Of a DNA stretch of 64,000 bases, positions 15,762-24,370 are shown in pieces. Made by a program: the position numbers and the translations under genes. The notes beneath the pieces are model-generated. The model was given only the letters and a program-made list of their open reading frames with translations. It searched no databases and was not told the DNA's origin. Position 1 is the first letter of the stretch. Every line of letters begins with the position of its first letter. This DNA comes from CAUZFZ01 sp963579025 (lineage in GTDB: Bacteria > Planctomycetota > Planctomycetia > Planctomycetales > Planctomycetaceae). The stretch is taken from NCBI GenBank assembly GCA_963579025.1, contig CAUZFZ010000033.1, positions 12,100 through 76,099 on the forward strand, read 5' to 3'.

Positions 15762-18331
15762 GCGACCTGATGAAACAAGATTTTGACAAACCGGACATGA
15801 CGTCCCCGGACGGGTTGTCGCCCGACGCGCTCGTATCGGATGCAGCAGATGATGCCGAACTGGCGCGTCTGGTCAGTGACGCCTACGAAGTTCCCGCTAT
15901 TCCGCGGACGCTGTTGAAGCGGCTTGATCGTGGCGTCGAAGAACTCTGGGGAGTTACTCCGGGCGTGTCCCGTCGCGAATCCAGTGGCATTACGCGGTTT
16001 GCCAGCCGGGCAATTCGTAGGTTGCGGTCATGGCCGCTCGCCGCGGGTGTGGCAGTTGCGGTCGCTCTGGCAGTGATCTTTTCCGGCGGCGGCAATTCCT
16101 ACAGTTGGGCGGCAATGGTCGAAGCGCTCAGCCGGCAGTCGGTTGTGCAGATCGGTTCGGACAGTGATGCGACGGCGGTTCGCTGGCTGTCCGTTAAAGA
16201 AGGGCTTGTTGGCGAGCAATCGGCCACGGACTGGCGATTGCTGGACTTCCGCCGTGGAGTGGTACTGGAACGGTCCACCGATGAAACGCAGGTCCGTCGC
16301 CGCCAGGTGGACGGCCTGAAGCGAGTCGCGAGCCGTGATCACATGGTGATGGCACTGTTGACAGGGTCGAACCTTGACGAAACCGATCTCGTGCAGCGGA
16401 CTGACCTGAGTGTGCTAAGCGAACACTGGATCGCTGATGCTGATGAGGTGCAATTGTCGGTAACATTCGGCAACGGCGGCGCGTCCGGTACACCGGTACG
16501 ATTGAAGATCACACTGGACGGCAAGACGCACCTTCCGCTCGTCTGCGAGATTGTTGAAAGCAACGTGGTGCGCGAGCTGGTTGTTTCCTATCCCGCGACT
16601 GACGTTGCCCAACTTGTCGCGACAGGTTTCCCCTCCGATCTACCCGTCGTAACGGTGGCGGGTGCATCAGTCGGTGAAGTCGCACTGGCGCCGACGGATC
16701 GAGAGGGAACCGGGATCGTCGACCCGGCGCCGGATCATGTTGCGACCGTTGTGAATGCCGACAACCAGCCGCGCGATGCTCCGGAGGATCGACCCTCGAT
16801 CGGATCGGCGAGTCTTGTCTGGAAAGCAGTGCAGATTCCGGACGCTCCACGATCAGAAATCGTGAGCCATGTCGACGACGCACTGGCTAACTTCTGGCAG
16901 GACAGCGGTTTTGAAACATCGCCTCCGGCAACGGATGCCGAACTTCTCAGACGGGCCTACCTTGATCTGGTTGGTCGGACGCCTTCCGTTAACGAAGTCC
17001 GCGACTGGCTGGCCGATTCGTCTGCGGACCGGTATCCAGCTCTGGTAAATCGTCTGCTCAACAGCCGCGACCACGCGACACACCTGGCAACCGTTTGGCG
17101 AACATTCCTGCTTCCAGAAGGTGTTGACCTGGATCGCTACGGTGGTGTCGAGGCGTTTGATGAATGGCTCAGCGAGCAGTTCCAGGAGAACGTGCCATAC
17201 GATGAACTGGTCCGCCGTCTGATGCTGGCCGAGGGACGCCTGACGAAGTCCGGCCCGCTGCTGTTTTACACGGCACTCAAGCTGGACGCCGACCTGCTGG
17301 CCGCACGGACGGCTCGCGTGTTCCTCGGCATGCGTCTGGAATGTGCCCAGTGCCACGACGATCCTTTTGAGCCGTGGACTCAGGATGATTTCTGGAGCTA
17401 TGCGGCGTTCTTTGCTCGTATCTCTCGCCCGCAGGCTGCACTCGAAACTGTGTCGACCGTAATGCAGGTTCGTGATGTGGATCGCGGTGAAGTGATGCTC
17501 CCCGACACCGAAGACGTTGTACCGCCCCGGTTCCTTGATGGAACGGCCGTCGACGAGTCGCCAGAAGCCGAAGCGCGTCGGCATCAACTCGCCAAGTGGC
17601 TGACCGGCCCCAGTAATCCGTACTTCGCTCGTGCCGCGGCCAACCGTGTGTGGGCACATCTCGTCGGCCGTGGGATTGTCGATCCCGTTGATGGTTTTGG
17701 GGAACGCAACGTCCCACGATCTCCGGAGTTACTCGATCTTCTGGCGGGGCACTTCATCGACGGCGGCTTCAACCTGCGTGAACAGTTCCGAGCAGTCGCA
17801 CTGTCTCGGGCCTATCGCCTGTCGAGCGGATCTGAAGAGACGGACCCGGAGCGGATGGACTACTTCGCTCAGATGAATGTCAAAACTCTGACCGCTGAAC
17901 AGGTTTACGACTGCATCACCGTCGCGACGATGCTGGTCTCTGAAAACGGGTCCGGGATGACTATCGAGCGAGTCGGTAACAGCAGCCGCGAAGATTTCCT
18001 GCAAACGTTCCGTACACCGTCAGGGAAGCCAACGGAATACCAGGGCGGCATTCCACAGGCCCTGACTCTGATGAACGGCACGTTGATCGCGGACGCCACT
18101 GGCCTGGCCAGCAGCGGATTGCTGAAGACCCTGGAAGCTCCGTTCTTTACGGACGATCAGCGAATCGAAGTCCTGTATCTGGCCACTTTGTCGCGGCCAC
18201 CCAGTACATCCGAGTGGGATGTACTGAAACAGTACGTCAACGATCGCGACGACGGAATCAGCATCCAGGAACCACTCGCAGACATTCTGTGGGCGCTCCT
18301 GAATGGGGCCGAGTTCACAATGAATCATTAA
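15758..18331 (+). CDS. Anti-sigma-like transmembrane segment fused to DUF1549/DUF1553
   Basis: This 857-residue protein has a cytoplasmic N-terminus of about 90 residues, one transmembrane helix (92-109, PLAAGVAVAVALAVIF), and an extracytoplasmic domain of about 230 residues resembling those of anti-sigma proteins. DUF1549 begins near 367 (LRRAYLDLVGRTPSVNEVR) and contains a CAQCHDDPFEPW haem-type motif. DUF1553 runs from about 604 to 850 (ARAAANRVWAHLVGRGIVDP). The fusion directly after an ECF sigma gene, with GTGA overlap, suggests that the state of the envelope PSD1 part is signalled to the sigma factor. No N-terminal PSCyt1 domain is present. The exact anti-sigma family cannot be assigned by eye. 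Confidence 0.85.
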   Translation: MSDLMKQDFDKPDMTSPDGLSPDALVSDAADDAELARLVSDAYEVPAIPRTLLKRLDRGVEELWGVTPGVSRRESSGITRFASRAIRRLRSWPLAAGVAVAVALAVIFSGGGNSYSWAAMVEALSRQSVVQIGSDSDATAVRWLSVKEGLVGEQSATDWRLLDFRRGVVLERSTDETQVRRRQVDGLKRVASRDHMVMALLTGSNLDETDLVQRTDLSVLSEHWIADADEVQLSVTFGNGGASGTPVRLKITLDGKTHLPLVCEIVESNVVRELVVSYPATDVAQLVATGFPSDLPVVTVAGASVGEVALAPTDREGTGIVDPAPDHVATVVNADNQPRDAPEDRPSIGSASLVWKAVQIPDAPRSEIVSHVDDALANFWQDSGFETSPPATDAELLRRAYLDLVGRTPSVNEVRDWLADSSADRYPALVNRLLNSRDHATHLATVWRTFLLPEGVDLDRYGGVEAFDEWLSEQFQENVPYDELVRRLMLAEGRLTKSGPLLFYTALKLDADLLAARTARVFLGMRLECAQCHDDPFEPWTQDDFWSYAAFFARISRPQAALETVSTVMQVRDVDRGEVMLPDTEDVVPPRFLDGTAVDESPEAEARRHQLAKWLTGPSNPYFARAAANRVWAHLVGRGIVDPVDGFGERNVPRSPELLDLLAGHFIDGGFNLREQFRAVALSRAYRLSSGSEETDPERMDYFAQMNVKTLTAEQVYDCITVATMLVSENGSGMTIERVGNSSREDFLQTFRTPSGKPTEYQGGIPQALTLMNGTLIADATGLASSGLLKTLEAPFFTDDQRIEVLYLATLSRPPSTSEWDVLKQYVNDRDDGISIQEPLADILWALLNGAEFTMNH

Positions 18332-18343
18332 TCCGAGTCACCT

Positions 18344-19024
18344 GTGCGAACACTTCTATCCACTGCGCTCGTAGCGGCAATTGCTGGTGTCGTCGTTGGC
18401 GACGAATCCGAGGTTGTCACGATCGACAACTGGGGAGTTGTTGTCGATCCCGACAACGACTGCAAAGTCGCCGCGGCTGACGGCAAAGTCACGATCACCG
18501 TTCCGGGCGCACTGCACGATCTGAACAAACGCAATGGAATGAACGCCCCTCGTGTCCTTCAGGAAGTGGTCGGCGATTTTCAACTCACCGTTAAAGTAAC
18601 GGGAGAATTCAAGCCAGGCCCTGAAAGCACTCTTTCATCCGGTCTGCGATTTAACAGTGGCGGGTTACTGCTGTGGCATGACGAGGAAAACTACATCCGC
18701 CTGGAGCGGAACATCATGGTCTCTGGCACCAGTACATATTGCCTCCCGCCACTGTGCGAAATCTTTTCCGAGGGCAAATACCGCGGCATCAACAAGTCGC
18801 CCACGGCAGAGCCGTATTTCCAGGGAGCATCGACCTGGCTGCGTCTGAAGCGTGAAGGCGACTATTTCAGACCTGCATTAAGTCACGATGGTGAAATATG
18901 GGAAGAATTGAAGCGAACCGAGGTCATCCTGCCCGACAAGCTGTTGATCGGCGTTTCCGCAATTAATACCAGCAGCACTGCTCACACAGTGACCTTTGAA
19001 AGTCTTAGCGTGATCAAGGGCTGA
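18344..19024 (+). CDS. Secreted DUF1349-like concanavalin-fold protein
   Basis: The 226-residue product has a signal peptide (1-19) and one domain of the DUF1349/concanavalin-like type: GDFQLTVKVTGEFKP, SGGLLLWHDEENYIRLER and STWLRLKREGDYFRPALSHDG. Such domains are thought to bind or act on carbohydrate, but the substrate is unknown. The start is GTG, 12 bases after the preceding stop and without a strong ribosome binding site, so it probably depends on read-through translation within the operon. Confidence 0.75.
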   Translation: MRTLLSTALVAAIAGVVVGDESEVVTIDNWGVVVDPDNDCKVAAADGKVTITVPGALHDLNKRNGMNAPRVLQEVVGDFQLTVKVTGEFKPGPESTLSSGLRFNSGGLLLWHDEENYIRLERNIMVSGTSTYCLPPLCEIFSEGKYRGINKSPTAEPYFQGASTWLRLKREGDYFRPALSHDGEIWEELKRTEVILPDKLLIGVSAINTSSTAHTVTFESLSVIKG

Positions 19025-19059
19025 TCACAGTTTACGTGAGAAACACAAGGCGGATCGAA

Positions 19060-20394
19060 ATGAGTGTAAGAATCTCGCGACGACAATTGTTGAAGTCCGT
19101 GGCAGTGGGAACAGCCGGCGCGAGCGCCAGTGGCTGGTTTCCGGCTCTGGCAGATCAGCTGACTGATGATCCGAAGCGGACCCGTCACTGTGTGCTGCTC
19201 TGGATGAGTGGCGGACCAACTCAAACGGACACATGGGATTTGAAGCCGGAACATGAAAACGGCGGCGAATTCAAAGAAATCGACACGAATGCTCCAGGCC
19301 TGCGATTCAGTGAGCACCTGCCAAAACTCGCCACAATGGGAGACAAACTGGCCGTGTTGCGGGGTCTGAGTACACGCGAGGGTGACCACGGTCGCGGCAC
19401 CTATCTGATGCGCACCGGTCATGTTCCGATGGAGTCGATTCAATATCCAAGCATTGGTGCGTCACTTGCCAACCAGCTTGGGGCAAGTGCTCAACGAATT
19501 GGTTTGCCCGCGAATGTCTCTATTGGAGCTTTTCGCGCATTTAACCAGGAAGCGTTTGGTCCAGGCTTCCTGGGAACGCGTTGCGGGCCGCTCATGGTTG
19601 GCGCGACAGACATCCCCGGAGCCATCCAGAATGCTGGAGGATTCCCACAACTGAAAGTGAAGGATTTGGAATTGACTGCCGGTATCACAGAAGGCCGAAT
19701 GGGGAAAAGACTCGCGCTATGGAAACGCCTGCAGTCCGAGTTCATTGCGACGCACGGTGCTGGTGCTCCAAAGACTCACAATCTTGTTTACCAGGGGGCA
19801 GTCAACCTGATGAATAGTGAGGACGCAGGAGCCTTTAACCTGGCCGAAGAAAAGGATGAGATTCGAGAAGAATACGGCAATTCCGTGTTTGGTCAGGGAT
19901 GTCTGTTGGCTCGACGGTTGATTGAACGCGGCGTTCCGTTTGTAGAAGTATCACTGGGTACAAGCAGTGGCGGAGCTGGCTGGGATACACACTCCGACAA
20001 CTTCAACCAGGTACGCCAGTTGTCAGGCAGCCTGGATGCTGGCTGGGCAACGCTTATGAAGGAACTGGACGAACGTGGATTACTCGAGTCGACAACGATT
20101 CTGTGGATGGGTGAATTTGGCCGAACACCGCAGATCAATGGAAGCACTGGCCGCGATCATTTTCCGAACGCGTGGTCCTGCGTGCTGGGTGGTGGTGGAA
20201 TTGCCGGCGGACAGGCTTACGGGAAAACGAGCGAAGATGGCATGGAAGTGATTGAAAACGAGGTGGGTTCGGAGGACGTCCTGGCGACATTGTGCTCCGC
20301 GCTGGGTGTTCGGCCGGGAACGATGCAGATGTCAAACACCGGCCGGCCGATCCCGGTTGCGGATGCTTCACCGATTGAGGCCTTATTGGCATGA
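19060..20394 (+). CDS. DUF1501 family Tat-exported protein
   Basis: The 444-residue protein has a Tat leader (SRRQLLKSVAVGTAGAS) and a full DUF1501 domain: LLWMSGGPTQTDTWDLKP, GWDTHSDNFNQV and LWMGEFGRTPQINGSTGRDH. DUF1501 belongs to the alkaline phosphatase/sulfatase fold clan, with unknown substrate. I chose the ATG at 19060 because AAGGCGG lies just upstream; the GTG at 19036 would place eight residues before the leader. The stop overlaps the start of the EF-hand gene by four bases. The DUF1549/DUF1553 partner is two genes upstream, so this is a split version of the usual pair. Confidence 0.9.
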   Translation: MSVRISRRQLLKSVAVGTAGASASGWFPALADQLTDDPKRTRHCVLLWMSGGPTQTDTWDLKPEHENGGEFKEIDTNAPGLRFSEHLPKLATMGDKLAVLRGLSTREGDHGRGTYLMRTGHVPMESIQYPSIGASLANQLGASAQRIGLPANVSIGAFRAFNQEAFGPGFLGTRCGPLMVGATDIPGAIQNAGGFPQLKVKDLELTAGITEGRMGKRLALWKRLQSEFIATHGAGAPKTHNLVYQGAVNLMNSEDAGAFNLAEEKDEIREEYGNSVFGQGCLLARRLIERGVPFVEVSLGTSSGGAGWDTHSDNFNQVRQLSGSLDAGWATLMKELDERGLLESTTILWMGEFGRTPQINGSTGRDHFPNAWSCVLGGGGIAGGQAYGKTSEDGMEVIENEVGSEDVLATLCSALGVRPGTMQMSNTGRPIPVADASPIEALLA

Positions 20395-22181
20395 CAGCAC
20401 GCATCTGGCTGACAACGGCAGTGATCACTGCTGCAACGGCAATCGCGGTGAGCGATGAGTCTGATACTACGGAGCAACCACGACTGCTCGTCCCGGCTCG
20501 CGTGCTGCGGCCCGCTCCTGCGCCGGAAGCGGATGACGACAGTGAACCTGAAGCTGCCATGACAGACACGGCGACGGAAGACATGTCTGGTGGAGTCTCT
20601 CCGCAGTATCAAAGTCGACGAATTCCGCAGCCACGTGTCGCACCAGAAGAACCGTATGTGCGTTTCGTTCTGCCGCTGCCGGGCCAGCCTGTCCTCGTCG
20701 AAGCAAGCCTGACAATTGATGGACTCCCGTTTCGCATGATCCGCGAACAGCGGGTTGGTCAGATTCTCGCCGAGCTTGCGAAGCCGCCGGAAGTCGATGT
20801 GGTCAATCCGGAAGTTGCAGAAACCACAACTACGGGTGTGGAGTCCACCGAGGACGCCGCAAGCGACTCGCCCGCTGAAACCAAGCCGGCTGAGGAAACT
20901 GACGTGACTGCCGGAGCTGACTCGCCCGACGAAGCTGAAGAACCTGCTGAGACCGATCCGGCTGCGGAAGAAGCTTCAGAATCAGAAGAAGACGCACCGC
21001 CGTCTGCTCCGCCTCGGGACAATTCCATTACCGGTCGGTTGCGCCGCTACGCTGCGGCAACTCGGCGGACTCCCACGCGTGATGAGGTCCGCTGGCTTCT
21101 GACGAACTGGGCTGACGGTCCGACTTTGCTGCTGCTGAACGAGAACTTTCAACGCATCCGTGGCCGGCAGATGCCGGTGTTCAAAATCCTCGACCGTGAC
21201 GAGGATGGCGTGCTCTCGGACGTCGAGCTGGCACAAGTGCAGGCGACACTGTTGCGCTACGACCGCGATCAGAACGACCTGCTGTCCTTTGCCGAAATCG
21301 CGGCGGCTGCAGATCGGACGCCTGATCCAACCAAAGTCGCACGCGTGCCGCCTCCAATGATCCCCCTTGCTGACCTGGCGAATCCACAGGCGTGGCAGCG
21401 TCTGATCGAGTGTTACTCGACGAACGATGTCGATGGGAATCAGCAGTGGCAGGCTCGGTTTGATGCTGATGGCAGTGGAAGCATTGACGAGTCGGAACTG
21501 GCCAGATTGCAGACGATGGATTCGGACATTCGGTTGGACGTCGCGTTCGACTCAAACAACGCAGCCGATTCGGAAATTGAAGTCGTAGACATTGTGTCCT
21601 CGCTCGGCCAAGTTTCCGCGGAAATTCGCGGTGGTGCAGTCCTTCTTCAGATCTCTGGCACGCTGGTCGAATTCTCGGCTGTCCAGATGGAAACCGGCAG
21701 CGGCTCAGACCAGGTTTCCATGGGAGCCGTCCGTGATGGGTATCCAATGTTGCCCGAACTCGACCTCAACAACGACGGCCGTTTGACGCTGCGTGAACTT
21801 TGGCACGTCCCGGAATTGCTCAGTGCGTTTGATGGTGATCAGGACGGCCAAATCACACATGGAGAACTTCCGCAAACGCTGCGAGTCTCATTCGGATACG
21901 GCCCGACGGTCCATGAACACCTTGCAACAGTCCGATCTGTTCATCCGCCTGCGAGTGGACCGAAAGTGACGCCTCCCGACTGGTTTGTGCGTAGCGATGT
22001 CAACGCGGACGGTGACCTGACTGTACGTGAGTTTCTGGGAAACAAAGAGCAGTTTGCGAAACTCGATTTTGACGGAGACGGGTTGCTGAGTGCGGCCGAA
22101 GCGGCTCGCAGCGAAAAGGAAAAGGCTGAATCGAAAACCGTTCCGGTGAAGCCGCCCGACGAAAAGCCGACAACGGATTGA
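20391..22181 (+). CDS. Secreted EF-hand protein with seven calcium-binding loops
   Basis: The 596-residue product starts with a signal peptide (MTARIWLTTAVITAATAIA). Residues about 130-215 are an acidic Glu/Ala/Thr/Pro-rich linker. Seven DxDxDG-type EF loops follow near residues 267, 290, 357, 457, 481, 535 and 559, including DRDEDGVLSDVEL, DADGSGSIDESEL, DLNNDGRLTLREL and DFDGDGLLSAAEA. Most are in pairs 23-24 residues apart. Start and stop of the neighbouring DUF1501 gene overlap by four bases. A Ca-dependent structural or sensor role outside the cytoplasm is likely, but the partner is unknown. Confidence 0.85.
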   Translation: MTARIWLTTAVITAATAIAVSDESDTTEQPRLLVPARVLRPAPAPEADDDSEPEAAMTDTATEDMSGGVSPQYQSRRIPQPRVAPEEPYVRFVLPLPGQPVLVEASLTIDGLPFRMIREQRVGQILAELAKPPEVDVVNPEVAETTTTGVESTEDAASDSPAETKPAEETDVTAGADSPDEAEEPAETDPAAEEASESEEDAPPSAPPRDNSITGRLRRYAAATRRTPTRDEVRWLLTNWADGPTLLLLNENFQRIRGRQMPVFKILDRDEDGVLSDVELAQVQATLLRYDRDQNDLLSFAEIAAAADRTPDPTKVARVPPPMIPLADLANPQAWQRLIECYSTNDVDGNQQWQARFDADGSGSIDESELARLQTMDSDIRLDVAFDSNNAADSEIEVVDIVSSLGQVSAEIRGGAVLLQISGTLVEFSAVQMETGSGSDQVSMGAVRDGYPMLPELDLNNDGRLTLRELWHVPELLSAFDGDQDGQITHGELPQTLRVSFGYGPTVHEHLATVRSVHPPASGPKVTPPDWFVRSDVNADGDLTVREFLGNKEQFAKLDFDGDGLLSAAEAARSEKEKAESKTVPVKPPDEKPTTD

Positions 22182-22260
22182 CCGCTACCGCGACGACACG
22201 AGCGTCAACGAGTCAGAACACAGGATTGAAGTACGACTCCCAACCGGGAAACAACTGACC

Positions 22261-23355
22261 ATGAGTCGAATTGAATCAAACTCACCAGTGGCTGCTCAGG
22301 ATGTTGCCGCCGGCAATGGCCGTACCCGAGCGAAGTCCGACGCTCCGAGTTCGGTCGACATTGCCGACGCGGTGGACAAGCTGCACGAGCAGGTCAATGA
22401 ACTGCGCCGCCAGCTTGGTGGTGTGATCGTCGGGCTTGATCAGGTGTCCGAGCAGCTCATGATCGGTCTGCTTTGCCGCGGACACTGCATGTTGCAGGGA
22501 ATGCCGGGTCTGGCGAAGACACTGCTGGTTTCCACGATGGCATCTGTGCTGGACATGAACTTTCGGCGGATTCAGTTTACTCCGGACCTGATGCCGGGTG
22601 ACATAACAGGCACGGAAATCCTCGAAGAGGATCACACGACCGGGAAGCGAATCTTTCGGTTCGTCGAAGGGCCACTGTTCGGGAATGTGATTCTGGCCGA
22701 CGAAATCAACCGTACGCCGCCGAAGACTCAGAGCGCCTTGCTGGAAGCCATGCAGGAACGGCAACTCACGATCTGCGGTCAGACTTATCAGTTGCCGGAT
22801 CCATTCTTCGTACTGGCGACGCAGAACCCGGTTGAGACCGAAGGGACGTACCCGTTGCCGGAAGCTCAGCTTGACCGGTTCCTGCTCAAGATTCGCGTCG
22901 AGTATCCCAGCCGTGCCGAAGAGCTCGAAATCGCCCGGCGACAAACGACCGACTACAGCTTCGAGACAAGTACCGTGCTGACCATTGAGGACATGCACGC
23001 GATGCAGTCTCTGGTTCGCAGCGTTGTGGTTGCGGATCACGTCTACAACGCGGCTCTCGATCTGGTGCGAGCAACACGACCGGAAGAGGACGCTCTGCCG
23101 GCCGAACTGCATAACATGGTCCAATGGGGAGCCGGCCCTCGGGCCACGATCGCACTGCTGATGGCGGCGAAGGCGCGGGCGTTACTTAAACGTCGCTGTC
23201 ACGCAACGACGGCCGACCTGGCGGCTGTGGCTCTCCCGGTGCTGCGACATCGCATCATTCTGACGTTCAACGCAGAGGCTGCGGGTGTCGATGCGGACTC
23301 GGTGTTGAATCGCATCGTCCGGGAAACAAAGTCCATCCAGACACAAGAGGCGTAG
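22261..23355 (+). CDS. MoxR family AAA+ ATPase
   Basis: This 364-residue protein has the MoxR pattern: Walker A GMPGLAKT (about 80-87), Walker B VILADEINRTPPKTQSALLE (about 143-162), sensor 1 FFVLATQNP and the TYPLPEAQLDRF motif. MoxR ATPases act with DUF58 and VWA proteins as chaperone-like machines, for example in methanol dehydrogenase maturation in Paracoccus and in the Bat operon of Bacteroides. The DUF58 and two VWA genes follow directly, so this is the energy-providing member. The N-terminal 35 residues are polar and poorly conserved. Confidence 0.95.
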   Translation: MSRIESNSPVAAQDVAAGNGRTRAKSDAPSSVDIADAVDKLHEQVNELRRQLGGVIVGLDQVSEQLMIGLLCRGHCMLQGMPGLAKTLLVSTMASVLDMNFRRIQFTPDLMPGDITGTEILEEDHTTGKRIFRFVEGPLFGNVILADEINRTPPKTQSALLEAMQERQLTICGQTYQLPDPFFVLATQNPVETEGTYPLPEAQLDRFLLKIRVEYPSRAEELEIARRQTTDYSFETSTVLTIEDMHAMQSLVRSVVVADHVYNAALDLVRATRPEEDALPAELHNMVQWGAGPRATIALLMAAKARALLKRRCHATTADLAAVALPVLRHRIILTFNAEAAGVDADSVLNRIVRETKSIQTQEA

Positions 23356-23380
23356 GTCAGACAGCGTTTCGTCCTTACTG

Positions 23381-24370
23381 GTGCCGTCCATCGTGTCGAA
23401 GCTGCCTCCCACAAGCCGGTTCGAACAGACATCTACGAAGTCGTTTCACGCAGACTTCGTTGACCCGACCGTAATGGATCAGATCGGGCATCTGGAACTA
23501 CTGTCCCGCTGCGTTGTCGACGGATTCCTTTCAGGTAAGCACCGATCGACTCACAAGGGTGGGTGCTGCGAGTTCGCCCAGCACCGGTCATACGCTCCGG
23601 GAGATGAAGTGCGTCGTATCGACTGGCAGGTGTATGCCCGGAATGACCGTTACTACATCCGACAGTTCGAAGAAGAAACCAATTTGCAGGCGCTGGTCGC
23701 GCTGGATACCAGTGGGTCGATGCGATTCGGACTGTCGACGGTCAGCAAGTTTGAATACGCCCGGCGAGCCGCCGCGTGCCTAGCCAGACTGCTGCTGCAC
23801 CAACGCGATGCCGTCGGCGCGGCCGTCCTGCACGATTCGTCGCCAGCGTTCGTCCCGGCACGTCAGAACGCCAGTCATCTGCAGTCAATTCTGGTGGCAC
23901 TCCAGAACGCGACGCCGTCGGAAGGCGGCAGCCTTCCTACTCAGATCCGCTCATGCATTCCGCGCATGCGACGTCGTGGGATGTTCATTCTCTTTTCCGA
24001 CTGCTTCGGAGACATAGACGAGTTGGCCACCGCCCTGAAAGTGGTTCGCGCCCGTGGACACGACGTGACTGTGTTTCAAGTGCTCGCCCCGGAGGAGATA
24101 CGCTTCGACTTCCGCCACTGGTCGTCATTCCAGTCTCTGGAATCCGCTCAGCGATTGAATCTGGATCCCGCCTCCGTTCGCGACGGTTACCTGAAGCAGT
24201 TGCGAACCTTTCTTGATCGGCTCGAAGAGGCCATCACGGGAATCGGCGGAGACTACGTTCGAACGACAACAGAACACGATCTGGCCGAAACCCTGGGGTT
24301 CTACCTTCGCGGCCGCGCAGCCAATGGGCACGTCGGCGGCAACGTCACCGATCGGATGGTGACGCTATGA
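23381..24370 (+). CDS. DUF58 domain protein
   Basis: The DUF58 signature is clear: FVDPTVMDQIGHLELLSR, GEFLSG-type VDGFLSGKHRS and YAPGDEVRRIDWQVYARND. A VWA-like fold follows with the MIDAS motif ALDTSGSMRFG. DUF58 proteins work with MoxR ATPases. There is no transmembrane segment, so it is probably cytosolic. The start is uncertain: the GTG at 23381 and other non-ATG starts just downstream all lack a good ribosome binding site, and the ATG at 23474 would cut the FVDP motif. The stop overlaps the next start by four bases. Confidence 0.85.
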   Translation: MPSIVSKLPPTSRFEQTSTKSFHADFVDPTVMDQIGHLELLSRCVVDGFLSGKHRSTHKGGCCEFAQHRSYAPGDEVRRIDWQVYARNDRYYIRQFEEETNLQALVALDTSGSMRFGLSTVSKFEYARRAAACLARLLLHQRDAVGAAVLHDSSPAFVPARQNASHLQSILVALQNATPSEGGSLPTQIRSCIPRMRRRGMFILFSDCFGDIDELATALKVVRARGHDVTVFQVLAPEEIRFDFRHWSSFQSLESAQRLNLDPASVRDGYLKQLRTFLDRLEEAITGIGGDYVRTTTEHDLAETLGFYLRGRAANGHVGGNVTDRMVTL

